Assembly (NCBI GenBank): GCA_963210315.1
Contig: OY723307.1
Coordinates: 1,240,001 to 1,304,000, forward strand
Direction of reading: 5' to 3'
Length of the DNA stretch: 64,000 nucleotides
Source of the DNA: Rhynchopus euleeides
Taxonomy: Eukaryota; Euglenozoa; Diplonemea; Diplonemida; Diplonemidae
Shown here: positions 22,503 through 34,650 of the stretch, one piece after another
How positions within the stretch are numbered: the first letter of the stretch is position 1
How the letters are laid out: each line of letters opens with the position of its first letter
Notes under the pieces: model-generated
Seen by the model: only the letters and a program-made list of their open reading frames with translations
Told to the model about the DNA's origin: nothing
The model's database searches: none
Made by a program: the position numbers and the translations under genes

Positions 22503-22985
22503 ACCTCCAACCGCGTATGTACAAGACTTCATTCTGAACCAAACGGGCAGCATTTCGCCCTCAAACGCGCATGTACTAGCCTTCATTCTGAATCACATCT
22601 TCACAATTGCATGTCCTCGCCCTTTGCCTCGAGCAAACGGGCAGCATTCAGAGTACAAACGGGCATGTACTAGACTTCATCCGGCACGACGTACGGTCGA
22701 AACGGGCATGTACTAACCCTGTACCTCCCGCAAACGCGCATGTACTGGACTTCATTATGCCACAAACGGACAGCATTCAGAGTTTAAACGGGCATGTACT
22801 AGACCTCATTCTGCATCACAACAGCAACAAAGCGGCATCATCTGGGCTTCAAACGGGCATGTACCAGACTTCGTGCTGCATCACAACGGCTGCAAACGGG
22901 CAGCATCCCGAGTTCATTCTGCGACAAACGGACAGCGGTGCGAACGGGCATGTACTAGCCTTCATCCGGCCGAACACCTCGGCAA
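22503..22985. repeat. Degenerate minisatellite, AAACGGGCATGTACTAG units
   Basis: About eight imperfect units containing aaacgggcatgtactagac, ttcattctg and acgggcagcattcagag in varying order, roughly 50-70 bp each. It is decayed and has no unique spacers of constant length. Frames that cross it are an effect of the repeat. Confidence 0.75.
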
Positions 22986-23038
22986 ACACTCGGCCTGCGG
23001 GGCATTTGGGGTCGATCGTGAGAATGGAGTTGAATTAT

Positions 23039-23350
23039 CACAGAACCGCGTAACAAATCGTTTACACCCGAAGGAAGGCCAGGAATACCCTCCGGGAGAC
23101 GCTTCTTCGGGTGTAAACGATTTGTTACGTTGCACAAAATTCATGAAATCGTGTTTTGGAGTGCGGGAAAAACAAACAATCTTGAGGGGGTCCTGTGGAA
23201 GGGTCCACGAAAATGGCGCTGAACAGTCACAGAACCGCATAACAAATCGTTTACACCCGAAGGAAGGTCAGAAATACCCTCCGGGCGACGTTTTTTTGGG
23301 TGTAAACGATTTGTTACATAGCACAAAGCCCATAAAAACATGTTTTGGGG
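23039..23350. repeat. Tandem pair of units each holding a 24-bp hairpin
   Basis: Two copies (about 23039-23165 and 23228-23350) of a unit whose core is the inverted pair AACAAATCGTTTACACCCGA / TCGGGTGTAAACGATTTGTT with a ~35-bp loop. The second right arm has one mismatch. The flanks (cagaaccgc on the left; gcacaaa and tgttttgg on the right) are also duplicated, so a hairpin-bearing segment was duplicated as a whole. Confidence 0.8.
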
Positions 23351-23683
23351 GTGTCACTGGCCCGGTAACCACTTCTGGTGAAGTGTAAACGATTTTTTTC
23401 ACTTTTTGGCCTTCTCTCCACCAAAACCCCAAGGGAAAAGGACCCAAAATGACGAAAAATCGTACACTGAAAAAAATGGCATGTACTAGGGGTGTTACAG
23501 TCGCTGCCAGTTGCAGATCACCATTTTGGGACCACTTTTGGGGTTGGTGGGTCAAAATATCACAATACGAAATTCGCAGAATTTTTGTTTCAGCAGCCCG
23601 TGCTAAGGGTCGTGCGGGTGTTACCCGCACCGCTCATGGCGAATGCGGGTGTATCTGGCGTGAGCGTGTGTGGTGGCAGGTAA

Positions 23684-23850
23684 ACATGCAAGTTGCAAGT
23701 CTGTGCATTTGTTGGAGGGTGCTGGGGTGCTGTGGGGACAGGTTCCGCACTTGCCTCAGCCATTCCAGCGATACCTTACAGAGAGTGAGCGAGACCATCC
23801 CAGTAAGCTAGATCACCCTCCTACAAATGCACGGGACTTGCAACTTGCAT
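23684..23850. repeat. Foldback element with ~36-bp inverted ends
   Basis: The left end CATGCAAGTTGCAAGTC, continuing through gtgcatttgt and ggagggtg, is repeated in complement at the right end with two differences. The loop is ~95 bp without coding potential. No clear target duplication. Confidence 0.78.
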
Positions 23851-24136
23851 GATTCTCCGCACATTGCATTAACGCTTCCACCACCCTATACTGGGCCTAC
23901 AGCCTGCCGACTTGATGTGGAACACGAAGACCCCTCGCATTCCTCATAACATTTCCCGAACGACACAGTCATTGGAAGCCCACCTACTTTCACGCCTCAT
24001 GCACGGGCAAAGACGCACAGGGCAAATACCGGGACGTCACTCGTGTTGGAGGGCTGAGCAGTGTGCGGCTGCTAGTAGTCCACCCAGTCCACCAATCTCG
24101 CCCTGATGACCCACGCCCCATACAAAATTCCCAGGT

Positions 24137-24229
24137 AAAAAAACGGCCGTTTTTTAAAATGCTGAAAATCAGCGGCCGTTTTTGCAAGTCCACAAAATAC
24201 AAGAGATTTTTTAAAACGGCCGTTGTTAA
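24137..24229. repeat. AAAACGGCCGTTTT palindromes, cluster 2
   Basis: Three copies of (A)ACGGCCGTT or GCGGCCGTT within 93 bp, the outer two bounding the block as inverted ends. Confidence 0.65.
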
Positions 24230-26154
24230 ACCATGCATATGGGTGTTTGAGTGCACCACCGATTGATTCGTTTAGGCAGCTCCACGTCGCACGGAATATC
24301 TTTGGGCAAAATGAAAAAGGGAATCGTTCAAAATATAGTTTGGTTCACAGAAGGGACACACACAGTTGGCGCCTTTGGCACTGCGTCAAACGGGAACAAC
24401 TGTGTCACCCCCCCTCTAAATCGTGTTCGCAGCAGGGTTTGCTTCTTCCATACTCCAGAGCAGAACTCCACCCATCACCAGATTTTGATCGATTTTTTAA
24501 CGATTTTTGTCCGTGCTTCCAGCAACCCCCCCCCGGTGAGGGGCCTGCTGTTCCGGAGTTCTTCCTACATTGCTTACTCCCCCTCCCTCCCCCCGAGTGT
24601 GCGATCAACCCGCCAGAGATGCGAAAGTCGCATCCAGTATTGAGATCGCGAAGTTAGAAGGAGCAGGGAGGGGAAGGGGGGGGGGGGCAAAAGGCAAAAG
24701 GCAAAAGGCAAAAGAATGTCACGCAATATTATAACATGGCGAAATTCCCTGAATAGAGAATCCGTTCCATGGGGAAGGCAATATATGGCAGCTCTGTGGC
24801 CTTCATGACGAAGGAGAAAAGGAGGGAGAGAACAGCTGCACGGCAGATCTGGCTGTATTTTCAGTGCCGATGACTGACAGCCCTGTGGCGGGCTTTGGCC
24901 AAGTCTCAAGACAGGCTCATTCGTTCAGCCACTATTAAAAGAGGCTGGAATTCACTTCAATCACATCCAAAAAATCAGCCTGGTTGGCAGAGATGTTTTT
25001 TTTTGAAAAAACACCTCCGGACTCGTTCAGATCGTTTAAAAGCTCTTGGGCTCTCTATGGAGAGAGAGAGAGAGAGAGAGAAAGCTGAAGCTGATCACAC
25101 GCAGCACTGACAGTGCCTTGACGTCGATGGAAACGGCGATGGGAAAAAAAAATGTGCAGCAATCAATACTGTTAGTGATCAGACATCAGCACCTCCCCCT
25201 CCTCCTCCTCACACCCCCCCCCCCCCGCCGCCCTTCTCAGGAACACACTCAGAGCTCAGGATAGCCGGTTCGGCACGGGGTAGTAAAGCCGAGGGAAAGT
25301 AAGGCAAACAGGGTTGACCTTTGTCTTTCGCTCGTTCTCTTCTCTCTCTCTCTCTCTCCCCCCTTATCCCTCCCTCTTCAGCCCCTTCAGTCTTCATGCA
25401 GAGGCGGTGTCCCGAGATCTAGTTTTTTTGATTTATACTTTAGTGACCCGACTGGGTTTGCCTGGGTGCCACCCCCCGGGACGATCAGAATCCCTGGTGC
25501 CTGTGCCACAGCGACATGCCCCGACCACTGAGCGAGAGGGGTGGGTTGTGGTGACTGTCTCGTCTGCTTGTGCCGTGCAAAAACTGTCGCTCTCTCTAAC
25601 TTATCGTACATTGGGACATCGTCGTTTGTTACATAGCTCGGCCCAGTAGGGGCGTGCTGTTTTCTGCTTCGCTTTTGCCTTTTTTTCTGTCAAAACCAAA
25701 GGGTGCCGAAAGGAGGAGAGAGAGAGAGAGAGGGGGGGGGGGGGGTAGTGAAATCGAAATTGAAGGGAGCACAAGAATGATCACCCTTCACTCGTTCTGC
25801 AGGTTGTGTCTGAAATCCGAGAGAGGGGGAGGGGGACAATCAGACACACACAAACTGTACATCTCCTGCCTCAGGAGGCACGGCACGGCGTGTGCCCCGC
25901 GCTGTGCACGACACATCCTGACCTGCACTGCGCGGGTTCGCTCAGTGTTGCAGGGTTTGCAGGCCATGCGCAAGGCATGGCTTCTGTGTCGGGAGAAGTG
26001 ACGAATAGGGATCAGCGGCACACCCTCTCGTGTATTGGAGACAGAAACAGAGGGGGCAGAGAGGTGGTGTGAGGATGGATGTGAGTAATATTTTTCACGG
26101 GGATGGATCTTCACACTTTAATCCTATGTGAGAGAGAGAGAGGGGGGGGGGGGG
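24230..26154. other. Non-coding stretch, no gene recognised
   Basis: Holds (GA)n at 25060-25082, pyrimidine tracts at 25330-25380 and a G run at 25732-25745. A weak repeat (caaacagggttgacct, ttcactcgttctgcag and similar) recurs near 25300-25810, 28000-28270 and 32050-32180, too divergent to bound. Confidence 0.55.
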
Positions 26155-26156
26155 TA

Positions 26157-27304
26157 GGGGGGGTCAAATGCCACCCTTTTACGTGGACAAACACGATTTT
26201 TCAAAAAACCGGCGCAGAGGCCCCAAAGCCCCCGTAAACCCTCCAAACCCCCCCAGATCGGTCCGGAAACCCATCGAACCCCACTTTTCCACCATTCCGG
26301 GCACCTCAGGTGCCCGAATTGGGGTACCTAAATTTTGTGCCACCGTTTGGTACCGGACAGTGCCACTGTGTGGGAGGTTGGAAAAGAAAATGCCCCAACA
26401 CACCACATCTGAGGGTTGCAATGCATGTTGCTTGCCAACCACGTCATCCGGTGGGTGTCAGGCGCTATGTAGGTGGCATTAGCCAGGTCTTCGATGAGTT
26501 CTGGCTTGTATATGTACCTCCCTGCCACCATGCACCGGGAGGCTGCCTGTAGGTACGGAACAAGTCCAGATGGTCGTGTGATTCCTGTGCAGCAGTGCTC
26601 CACAACCGGGATGTGTTGACAACGACTGTTGCAACACGAGCTGTACATTCCGGGAACACACGAAGTGCGCTGTCGTGGTACCCATTGTGCCAGAATTGGT
26701 AGTTGCTGCGGTCTACTTTGCCTGGCCCAAGAGCACTGGTACTGAACGGTGCAATATGCGTGGCGAGGTGAATGCAACGGAAGGGCGCAAAGTCAATACA
26801 GCTCTCGGATGGCGGGTGGTGGTGCCACTAGTGTGTGACGTTCACTCGAGGATACAACGCATCACAATGAATCAGCAACCGTGGACCGAGTACAATACGC
26901 TCTCTGTGGCTGGTGTGGGGGACAAAGGCAGTGCCTGTGCCGCAGGCAGGGAGGTACATATACAAGCCAGAACACATCGAAGACCTGGCTCATGCCACCT
27001 ACATAGCGCCTGACACCCACCGGATGACGTGGTTGGCAAGCAACATGCATTGCAACCCTCAGATGTGGTGTGTTGGGGCATTTTCTTTTCCAACCTCCCA
27101 CACAGTGGCACTGTCCGGTACCAAACGGTGGCACAAAATTTAGGTACCCCAATTCGGGCACCTGAGGTGCCCGGAATGGTGGAAAAGTGGGGTTCGATGG
27201 GTTTCCGGACCGATCTGGGGGGGTTTGGAGGGTTTACGGGGGCTTTGGGGCCTCTGCGCCGGTTTTTTGAAAAATCGTGTTTGTCACCCCCATTTGACCC
27301 CCCC
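26157..27304 (+). mobile_element. DNA transposon 'element B', TA target duplication, internally deleted and rearranged
   Basis: The ends GGGGGGGTCAAATG... and their complement are nearly identical to those of element C at 57.6-60.2 kb. TA lies outside both ends (26155-26156 and 27305-27306) and both outer flanks are long G runs. The terminal inverted repeats are longer than in C (about 400 bp each) because the transposase C-terminal codons are present at both ends in opposite orientation. The middle keeps pieces of the transposase. The element is non-autonomous. Confidence 0.87.
26675..27020 (+). pseudogene. Transposase remnant in element B
   Basis: Plus-strand residues VPELVVAAVYFAWPKST and CNMRGEVNATEGRKVN match the element C transposase (VPELVVAAVCFAWYKST, CKLRGEMNVTEARKLY), followed after a gap by RIQRITMNQQPWTEYNTLSV and GRYIYKPEHIEDLAHATYIA, its C-terminal SAP-like end. 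The conserved SNDxxExxHGT region and the N-terminal half are absent. A second, inverted copy of the C-terminal segment is at 26444-26560. Confidence 0.8.
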
Positions 27305-27306
27305 TA

Positions 27307-27672
27307 GGGGGGGGGGGGGGGCAGAGATACATAGGGTTGTGCGAAAGGGATCCACGGATAAGCAATATCACGCAGAGAGTCTTGAGTCCAGACAGGTGAG
27401 ATGGTTTTGGAAAAAGGCGCGGGGTTGTTGCGGTGGTGCCGGCAACCACCCCCGCTCCCCTGCTGTGTTACGCACAGCGTATTGTGTGATTTTTTTTCGC
27501 GGCGCACAACAGAAAATCACACCTATTCCCCCCCCCCCTCGCAACAGACAAATTATCATTCCAAGAAGACTTCCCACTTTTGAATCAGTCTTGGAGGGGA
27601 CATCATTATATTTTTTGCTCCGCAATGCAATTGAAGTCACGCAAGTCGGAGAGAGAGAGAGAGAGAGGGGGA
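27307..27672. other. Non-coding spacer
   Basis: G run beside element B, a C run near 27525 and a (GA)n tract at 27647-27668. No gene. Confidence 0.55.
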
Positions 27673-27957
27673 GAGAGGCGGGTATAATTACGTCAGGAGA
27701 GACCTTGTATCTGCAGGCGGATTCTGTTGCGTGAGGCCAGGTGCAGTGGGTGCCTTGGGTGGGGGGGAGGTGGCAGTCTCTACGTGCGGTATCAGCTGCT
27801 CTCTCCTCACCACCACCCCTGGGGTGCCCCCACTGCATGTGCAATGTATGTGTGTGGTTGCCGTGCCATGCAGGAAATACCAATAACTCTCCGCGCAAAA
27901 AAAAAACGCTTCGTGATTTGCGCCCTGACAGAGAGAGAGAAGAGAGAAGAAGGGGCG
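27673..27957. repeat. Dispersed ~280-bp repeat, copy 2
   Basis: Same orientation as 20037-20315, with small length differences in homopolymers and one short divergent stretch (ctcaccaccacccctgggg). Confidence 0.8.
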
Positions 27958-29261
27958 AGGGGTGGGGGGGCAGGCCGTGAAGCAGAATATCAAAAATGCA
28001 AATCACAGGAGGCGCCCTCTCTCCACTCGTTTTTATGCAGGTTGCGCCCGAGATGCTGGAGGCAGTGAGGGGGGGGGGGGTGGAGGAGGGGGGAGGCGGG
28101 GTGATCAGAAGAGAACTGCAGGGGAGGGGGGGGGTTTTTTTTTGAAAAAACCCAGCCACGTGTGGGCACTGGGGGTGGGGGGGGAGGGGGAGGTGGGGAA
28201 GGAGAGTGTAGTAAATCAGAGAAAGTTAAGGCCATAGAAACAGATGTTGCGACACCTTGCCTCCCTTCACTCTTTTTTATACAAACCCCTCTGCCTTTTG
28301 ACGGATGGCACTGGGGTAGGTGGGGGGAGGGGGGTCGGGATGATCGGTGTCCCTTCAAAGAGGAGCTTACCGTGAAGCCTCCGATGGCAGTGCTATGGCA
28401 AGCAGGTAAATCTGGACACTTCGATGGGTACAGCTTGGGCACTCTTCCCGATTTCTCTCGTTTTCCCTTTCATAGCATACTGCCGCTCCAGGAGAGAACA
28501 AGACACCCAGGCTACACCCGACGAAGAACCGAGTCCAGAGAAGAGAAGACGTGAGGCACAGGGAAACAGGGGACGGAGAACAGGGGATCGTCGGCGTCTA
28601 GAAGAGGAGTGACGGAGGGGCGGGGGGGGGGGGGGGGGCGAATCGACGACATAGTGTGTTTGATGTGAGATGAGGTCGGTTGACTTTAAGTATACAGTGG
28701 GAAGGAGGAGGAGGGGGGGGGGGCAAATATTGAATAACAAAATCACTCTTCGGACAGGGGTGGGGATATGCGCGTGTGCCTCGCGACTGCAGGCGGAAAC
28801 TCTGGGAGGGGGGGGGGTGACCTGGCTGGGACAAGCAGGGGCTGAGGAGGGGGGGTTCAATGGTTTGAAATGTGTTGAAGAGAACCCCAGATTGGTAGTG
28901 TGAGCACTTTTGAACGATTTTTTTTGGGATGTGATCCTTTCATATCATTCATAGCCTCCTGTGAGTGGAGGGGGCTACGCTGTTTCGAGGTTCTTCTGGG
29001 TGCACTGCACGGTGGCTTTTTTTTGAGTCATTTTTTTTATACATTTTTCACAGCCGTGCAAAAAAGGCAACCGCGCTCTTGGCACACTACTCTTGACATG
29101 GCATCCAGTTGCCAGCACACACGCACATACACACTGCCCATTGGGATAGATGCACAGGGCACAAACAGTACTTCCGTAGCTTGATCTGCCCCCCGCTCAC
29201 GACACGCCCAGCCAGTAACTTGCAAGGCAAGTCCCGTTTGCTCAAAGAAAGACCTACGCTT
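27958..29261. other. Non-coding stretch, G-run rich
   Basis: Repeated G runs (28069-28080, 28118-28132, 28620-28639, 28718-28731, 28808-28817). No motif-bearing frame. Confidence 0.55.
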
Positions 29262-29390
29262 GTGTAGGGTGTTTCTTCGCTACCCGGAAAGTTTTCGGCA
29301 ATGTTTCGGCGAATTTTCAGCTGCATATAAACAGGAGGAGATGCGCCAAGAAGTAATCACCGTTTTTCAGCACAGCAGCGAAGACCCCCC
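29262..29390. repeat. Small foldback element, GGGTnTTCTTCGCTAC ends, copy 1
   Basis: Left end gggtgtttcttcgctacc, right end cagcgaagaccccc; the inner left arm (ggaaagttttcggcaatgtt) is shared with the copy at 32881-32993. About 125 bp, non-coding. Confidence 0.65.
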
Positions 29391-30964
29391 TTCCCCGCAG
29401 TGACGGACAACACTTGGCACCGCTGCAAATTTGCCACAACTTCGGGCCATTTTTTCGTAAGAAAAAGTGGCCACGCCGAGGGGTGGGGGCATTGCTTGCG
29501 GTGCCACGAGCAGCCGTGTTTCATTTTCAGAGCATGCTGAAGACAAGCAAACATTACGAGCAAAATAGATGACTAGCGCCGGGGCCGTGTCGTGGCGCCC
29601 CTCTGCCCCTCTGCCCCACAGAACGAGGGCCTTCTGATGCAATACAATCAAAAGAGGGAGGAGGGCGAGGCAGGCGGGTGAGATCGGAATGAATCGTGAT
29701 GATAGAGAGGCCGTCGCCCCCTGCCCATCGCGTGACGGGAAGGCGGCATTGGGAGACGTGATTGAGAATTCATTCAGAGCGGGGGAGGGGAGGGGGGGGG
29801 GAGGGGGGTTGCCGGCGCGGGGGTGGCATGGCCAGCAGCCAGGGTTCACAAGCGAGAGGCATTTTGAAATAACTGTTCCGTGTGTTCTTACAGGTCGCCC
29901 GCACGTTTTTTTTGATTGATTTCTTTTTTTTTCTTTGTGAGTGCAGCACAGCCCCCTAAAGGCTGTAACCCCACCGAAGGATTGGTTAGAAAGAGTCGTA
30001 ACGAATTGTGGCCGTACCCCAGCACCCCCCCCCCCCCTTGCGAGAGAGGGGCCGCCGGTTCGGGTTATTCTGGCTGCGCGGTGGCATTGCCTAATGCCGA
30101 ACTCTTCCTCTCTCCCTTTGTTGGTCTGCCCCGAGAGGGTCGTTTGTTATTTTTGATCTCCGCCGGTAATTTTTTTTGGCTGCGTTGCCGGCGAGAAGAG
30201 GGCGATGGGTGCACGAAGGACAGACACCCGTAGCACACACACCGCACCTCTCTTTTTTACCTTGACACCGACAGCTGGAGAACGGCAATACAGAACAGCC
30301 AAACCCGATGCTAACCAGTAAATGAGAACATCCGCTGATTTTATTTTTCGTTATTTCTCTTCATTTCTTTCTGACAAAACGTGTTGCAACACACCACACG
30401 GACAAGAATGATACGCGGACAGGAATGTTTTTCGTTATTTCGATGGCCAGAATCCGGCTGGCTTTTTTTGTTGGCAAATACGCTGATGACGGTTTCCGTT
30501 CGTTCACAAAAATCTGCTTAGTTGCAGCTCTGAGTAAAGCCCAAAGGAGAGTGAGGGGGTGGGGGGTGGGGAGGAGTGGGAGGTAGGCGTGTCATGTTGA
30601 TCATAGCCCAACAACACGAAACCCACATCACTCTTGGAAAAATAACCAGCGAGGAACAGAACACATAGAGAAAGGAGGCAGGAGATGTTACAGGGGGCGT
30701 GATGGCGACATCGATTAATAAACACCCTCAGGCACATTGACTTGCTGTTCTGCCATGTTTTTTTTATGTTTCCTTTTCTTTTTTTTGGTATCAACAGCCC
30801 ATCGTACTGACGTTCTTACCAGCCGAGACAGTGGCCTCACATACGTCGCACCCAGAAGGCATTCGACGTATACTGCTATTCTGGATTAATTTTGCTATAA
30901 TTTCTGTTCCTATCGTCACACCGATTCTACAATATTATTGTCGAACCAGCTTCACTGCGACACA
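29391..30964. other. Non-coding stretch, no gene recognised
   Basis: G runs near 29787-29800 and 30548-30570, T-rich words, otherwise unique. No repeats shared with the rest of the window were seen. Confidence 0.55.
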
Positions 30965-30972
30965 CACACATG

Positions 30973-31594
30973 CAGTGTTTTCCCGATGATGAAAACCATG
31001 ATGAACTCATCATTTTTTCATTTTTTCCGAAAATTGGCTTGATGAACTCATCATAACAGGGATTATCCCTAGGAAAAAATTCTGGGGGCTCCGAGGGTCT
31101 TCAGGGGCACTTTTTCTGATGAGGGACAGTTTTTTCATCACGCACAGAACAACCCCCCTCCCTAACAGGCGCCACCCCCACAGGGTGCTGCTATTAGATG
31201 CAGAAAAAGCTCTCTCAGTTTTTTGGTGGTGGGCAAATGCGAAGAACTGACTGCGACACCTTCTTAAGAGAGAAGGGCGAACTGGAGCGCCAGGCCTCGC
31301 ACAGAGGCATCAAGCAGGCGGTGTATTTCCTCCGACCAGCAGTGCCTGCTCATAGGACCCTGTGGTCAACATTTACATGCCATGGATGACTTGCCGACCG
31401 CAACAGATGTTCACTACCGTGGCCTCCGGCGGCTGGGGGGCTCCGCCCCCCAGACCCCCCCAGACCCGATGGATTTTTGGGAAACCACTGCGCATACTTA
31501 CAAAATCAGCGCGTGAAATTTTTTTTCACACCCCCCCCCAAAGAATGTCCCTCATCATGAGCCCCGTTTTTTCTTGATGATCGGGAAAACACTG
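30973..31594. mobile_element. Uninterrupted hAT-type MITE with 8-bp target duplication
   Basis: Terminal inverted repeats CAGTGTTTTCCCGATGAT and its complement; the 8 bases cacacatg lie directly outside both ends (30965-30972 and 31595-31602). It is 622 bp with no transposase. It contains one GC hairpin module (about 31402-31466). The sister copy, 49938-62702, is split by later insertions at the position equivalent to 31070-31071 here (ccctagg), so this copy serves as the empty-site reference. Confidence 0.92.
31402..31466. repeat. GC hairpin module, copy c
   Basis: Opposite orientation to copies a and b: CAGATGTTCACTACCGTGG, then CTCCGGCGGCTGGGGGGCTC and the C-run arm. Confidence 0.85.
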
Positions 31595-31602
31595 CACACA
31601 TG

Positions 31603-32729
31603 CACACGATCCTATTTTTTTTGCATGAGTTTGCCACACAACGAACCTAAACACCTGCTCGAGTCAACCACCCCAACTGGCACGACACAAAACCACACGG
31701 CAGAGGAAGAAAAAGCTGAGATAGGAGCACGCTTTTGCTCTGATAAAATAACTGAACGGGACATGCCAGATGCCGGCACCTAAACTTGTGGGAAAACTCG
31801 CCTGTCCTGCAGAGCAGCGGGCCCACACAACAAAAATAACCTCCCCCCCCCCCCCACAAACCCCGCTACCTGGAAGAACAGGTGCGCGGGGAGGAGAGGG
31901 TATTCTCGACCCCTCCCCTCGCAGTTCAAGAAGGCTCTGTGACCTCTCCTTCACAGTCCGTGGTGGGATTGGGGGGTCTGGGGTCTGGGGTTTCGGGAAA
32001 TGGAAGAAAATCAGAGGAAACAAGGAGTTAACCTCCCTTCACGGGGTGGGGGGGGTGGTGGTGGTGGTATTGAAATAGAAGTAGAAGGAATCACAAGGAC
32101 GATCCTCCCGGGTGGTGGGGTGAAGCAGATAACAATCAAGGCAAACAGAGTCGACCTCTCTTCACTCGTTGATGGGGTGAGGGCGTGCTTTAGCACATGG
32201 GGGTGGAGGGGGGGGGGGGGGGAAGGCGGGGTGCGAGGCTGGGTTGGCGAGGGGGTGGTGAATAATGCCACAGGAAATAATGGCAGGAAATATCAAAGGA
32301 AGAGAGGGGGGAGAGGAGGAGGAGGCGGGGAGGGATACACCCAGGCATGTAGCTTGGGGGGTCCAGCTGGTCTCGAGACCAGCAGTTGCCCATGTTGCTG
32401 GTCTGGGGGAAAAAAAAAAGTATAAATCCGGGAAACCCCAGAATTTTTTTTGTAGCCTCATGCAATGAAGGAGGAAATGGAACACGGAGAAAGCAAGTCC
32501 GATTTGAGTTTACGGCACGCGTAGTGCCGTAATTGCAGAGCCACATCTCACCTCATCACAGATCGAGGTGTGTGCGTTTCACCACAACCTCTCCCCTCCC
32601 CATTCCCCCGTGTTCAGTGACATGTGTCGATAGTGTTCCATTTTGGTGGGGGGGTTTTCCCTCACACCAGGCCGAAGATGCACCCTGCAGCAGGCCCGAA
32701 CCACGAGGATTTCGGCTCCCGATGACTGC
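31603..32729. other. Non-coding stretch, no gene recognised
   Basis: G runs at 32046-32070 and 32200-32222. A palindrome around 32362-32384 (ctggtctcgagaccag) looks accidental. Confidence 0.55.
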
Positions 32730-32860
32730 TTCCCGCGCAGGACTGGGTTCCGACCTGATGTCGGAGAGATCCACACCGTGTTCAGCCCGGAAGGAACAGA
32801 TGTTCACTACCGTGGCCTCCGGCGGCTGGGGGGCTCCGCCCCCCAGACCCCCCTGTGGCC
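32730..32860. repeat. Dispersed repeat with GC hairpin module, copy d
   Basis: About 130 bp that match 36405-36530 in reverse complement (gactgcttcccgcgcag, gttccgacctgatgt, gatccacac) and end in the hairpin module at 32798-32857. The bounds of the parent element are not visible. Confidence 0.78.
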
Positions 32861-32880
32861 TGTGCTTGTCAATATGCGAC

Positions 32881-32993
32881 TGTGGGGTTCTTCGCTACCG
32901 GCAAGTTTTCGTCAAAGTTCGGCGATTTCTCCCGATGCATACACATAGGAAATGCACCAACACATCGTTTCGGCACCGTAGCGAAGACCCACG
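32881..32993. repeat. Small foldback element, GGGTnTTCTTCGCTAC ends, copy 2
   Basis: Ends gtggggttcttcgctacc and gtagcgaagacccac form an inverted pair around ~80 bp related to 29262-29390. Confidence 0.7.
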
Positions 32994-34650
32994 GTGGCGC
33001 TGTCTACTCCTGCCTCCGGACGCGCCCCGGAGAACCCGGTGTTCGGTCAGGACGGGATTTTGGGGGGAGCGCCGGAAAATACCCCAGACCAGCAGAACCA
33101 GCAGAAATCTGAAAATCCAATTTCAAGCTACGTGCCTGGATACACCTGGCCAGTGCAAAAAAAAAAGTATGGGGATAAAGTAGGGATGAGATAGCGTGTG
33201 GATCGCGGGAGTGGTGGCTTGGGAGGGTAGGGGCAAGTGTGGCACCGTAAAAACGAATACGGGCAGCGATATGACCGTATGAATGAAACCACCACGATTC
33301 CCCCCTCCCCCGTCCCCCAACAGCGGAATAGCAACAACAACAACAACAGGCAGTACCTTTTACAGGATACCGCTTTGCCCTTTCTTGCGATTTTTGAGCA
33401 TTTTTTTAAGCCGTGCTGATCGCGTCACCCAAAAGCGAGGGGATATTTTCCTTTTGGGTTTCGTTGTTCGCAGTTGTGTGTGCCGGGGCAAAGAGGAAAA
33501 AAAAAACGTCACGTTGCTATTCCATTCTGGCATCTCCCGGGTGGTGATTGTTTCTTTTGAAGTTGTTTTCGTTTTCCTTCTTCCTCCCATATTTTTTTCG
33601 GGTTCCATTTTTTCATTTACCCCCCCCCCCTTTTGAGTTCATCCTCTAATTCCGATAAAATACCATCTACCCGATAACCGGCACCAGCCAGGCCGGGCAT
33701 AACCACAGGCTTCTTCGGAAGGTAGTTTTGCTGCCTGTTTTTCTTTTTAATCCACACCCATCCGCCCAGCCCACCTTCTGATTGATTTAGGTCGGAGGGT
33801 GGTGGGTGGGGCGAGGCTATTCTGGTTACCCCCCCCCCCTTTTATTTTTGACGATCTTTCATTTTCTCGAGATTTCGTTTTGGCGATTGCAAACACACCA
33901 CCGCACGGGGTTCGTGCGATATGTTCTGCAGGAAACCCTATCCCCACCAGGACCCGTGCACCACCTAGAGGGTAGAGTCGGGGGGTGCTGAAGGCACACA
34001 GGGGGGACCTGTATGCACGTGACCCAACCCACCCAAAAGGGCGCAAGTTAGCCTGGTGGAGAAGGGAGTCTGGCTGCACAAAAATCACAGCGGCGGTGCT
34101 TCTGTGCTTTTTTTTTTGTTCGGAACTTCTGGATTCTGCCATGAGCGGGCAAAAAACCTTTTGTTTCCACCCGGTCCACACATCACGGCCAGAACACACG
34201 CCACAGAGTGGCGCCCTCTGTGCTTTCCGGAAAAAAAATCGGGGATATTTTCGAAACACGCGCTGCTTGGTATTTAGGCATGCGACAGCCCACTGCCCAT
34301 CGCGCACACCAATCTATTTCGAGCGATTTTAAAACCGCTCAACGCACCCACTCCATTTCTTTTGCAGCAGCAGCAGTGCAGAAAGCAAAACGAGCAGTCT
34401 CCACCACCCGCACATACAGAAGGCCTCCGCCCACTGTGTCTAATCGGTGCCAGTTTTGCGACACCTGGAATCGTGAGAAGGTTGGGGTGGGGTGGGGTGG
34501 GGGTGGCGAGACGTATCGGGCGTACCCAGGTCTGCGCTGCCGCCCCCCCTCCCCCTCCCCCTCCCCCATCTTGCATTTTTGTTTGGGGGTGTGGGGTGTG
34601 TGGGGGGGGGGGTTTTTTTACTTTTTGCGTGGTTTAATCCAGCAGGGCTC
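32994..34650. other. Non-coding stretch, no gene recognised
   Basis: C runs at 33620-33632 and 33830-33840, a (CAA)n tract near 33330-33347, and G/C tracts at 34480-34620. No convincing coding frame. Confidence 0.55.

Noticed and set aside
32362-32384. Resemblance to a primate Alu-type sequence or a polymerase III B box (ctggtctcgagaccag)
   Set aside because: The match is confined to a short palindrome and nothing around it fits a SINE.
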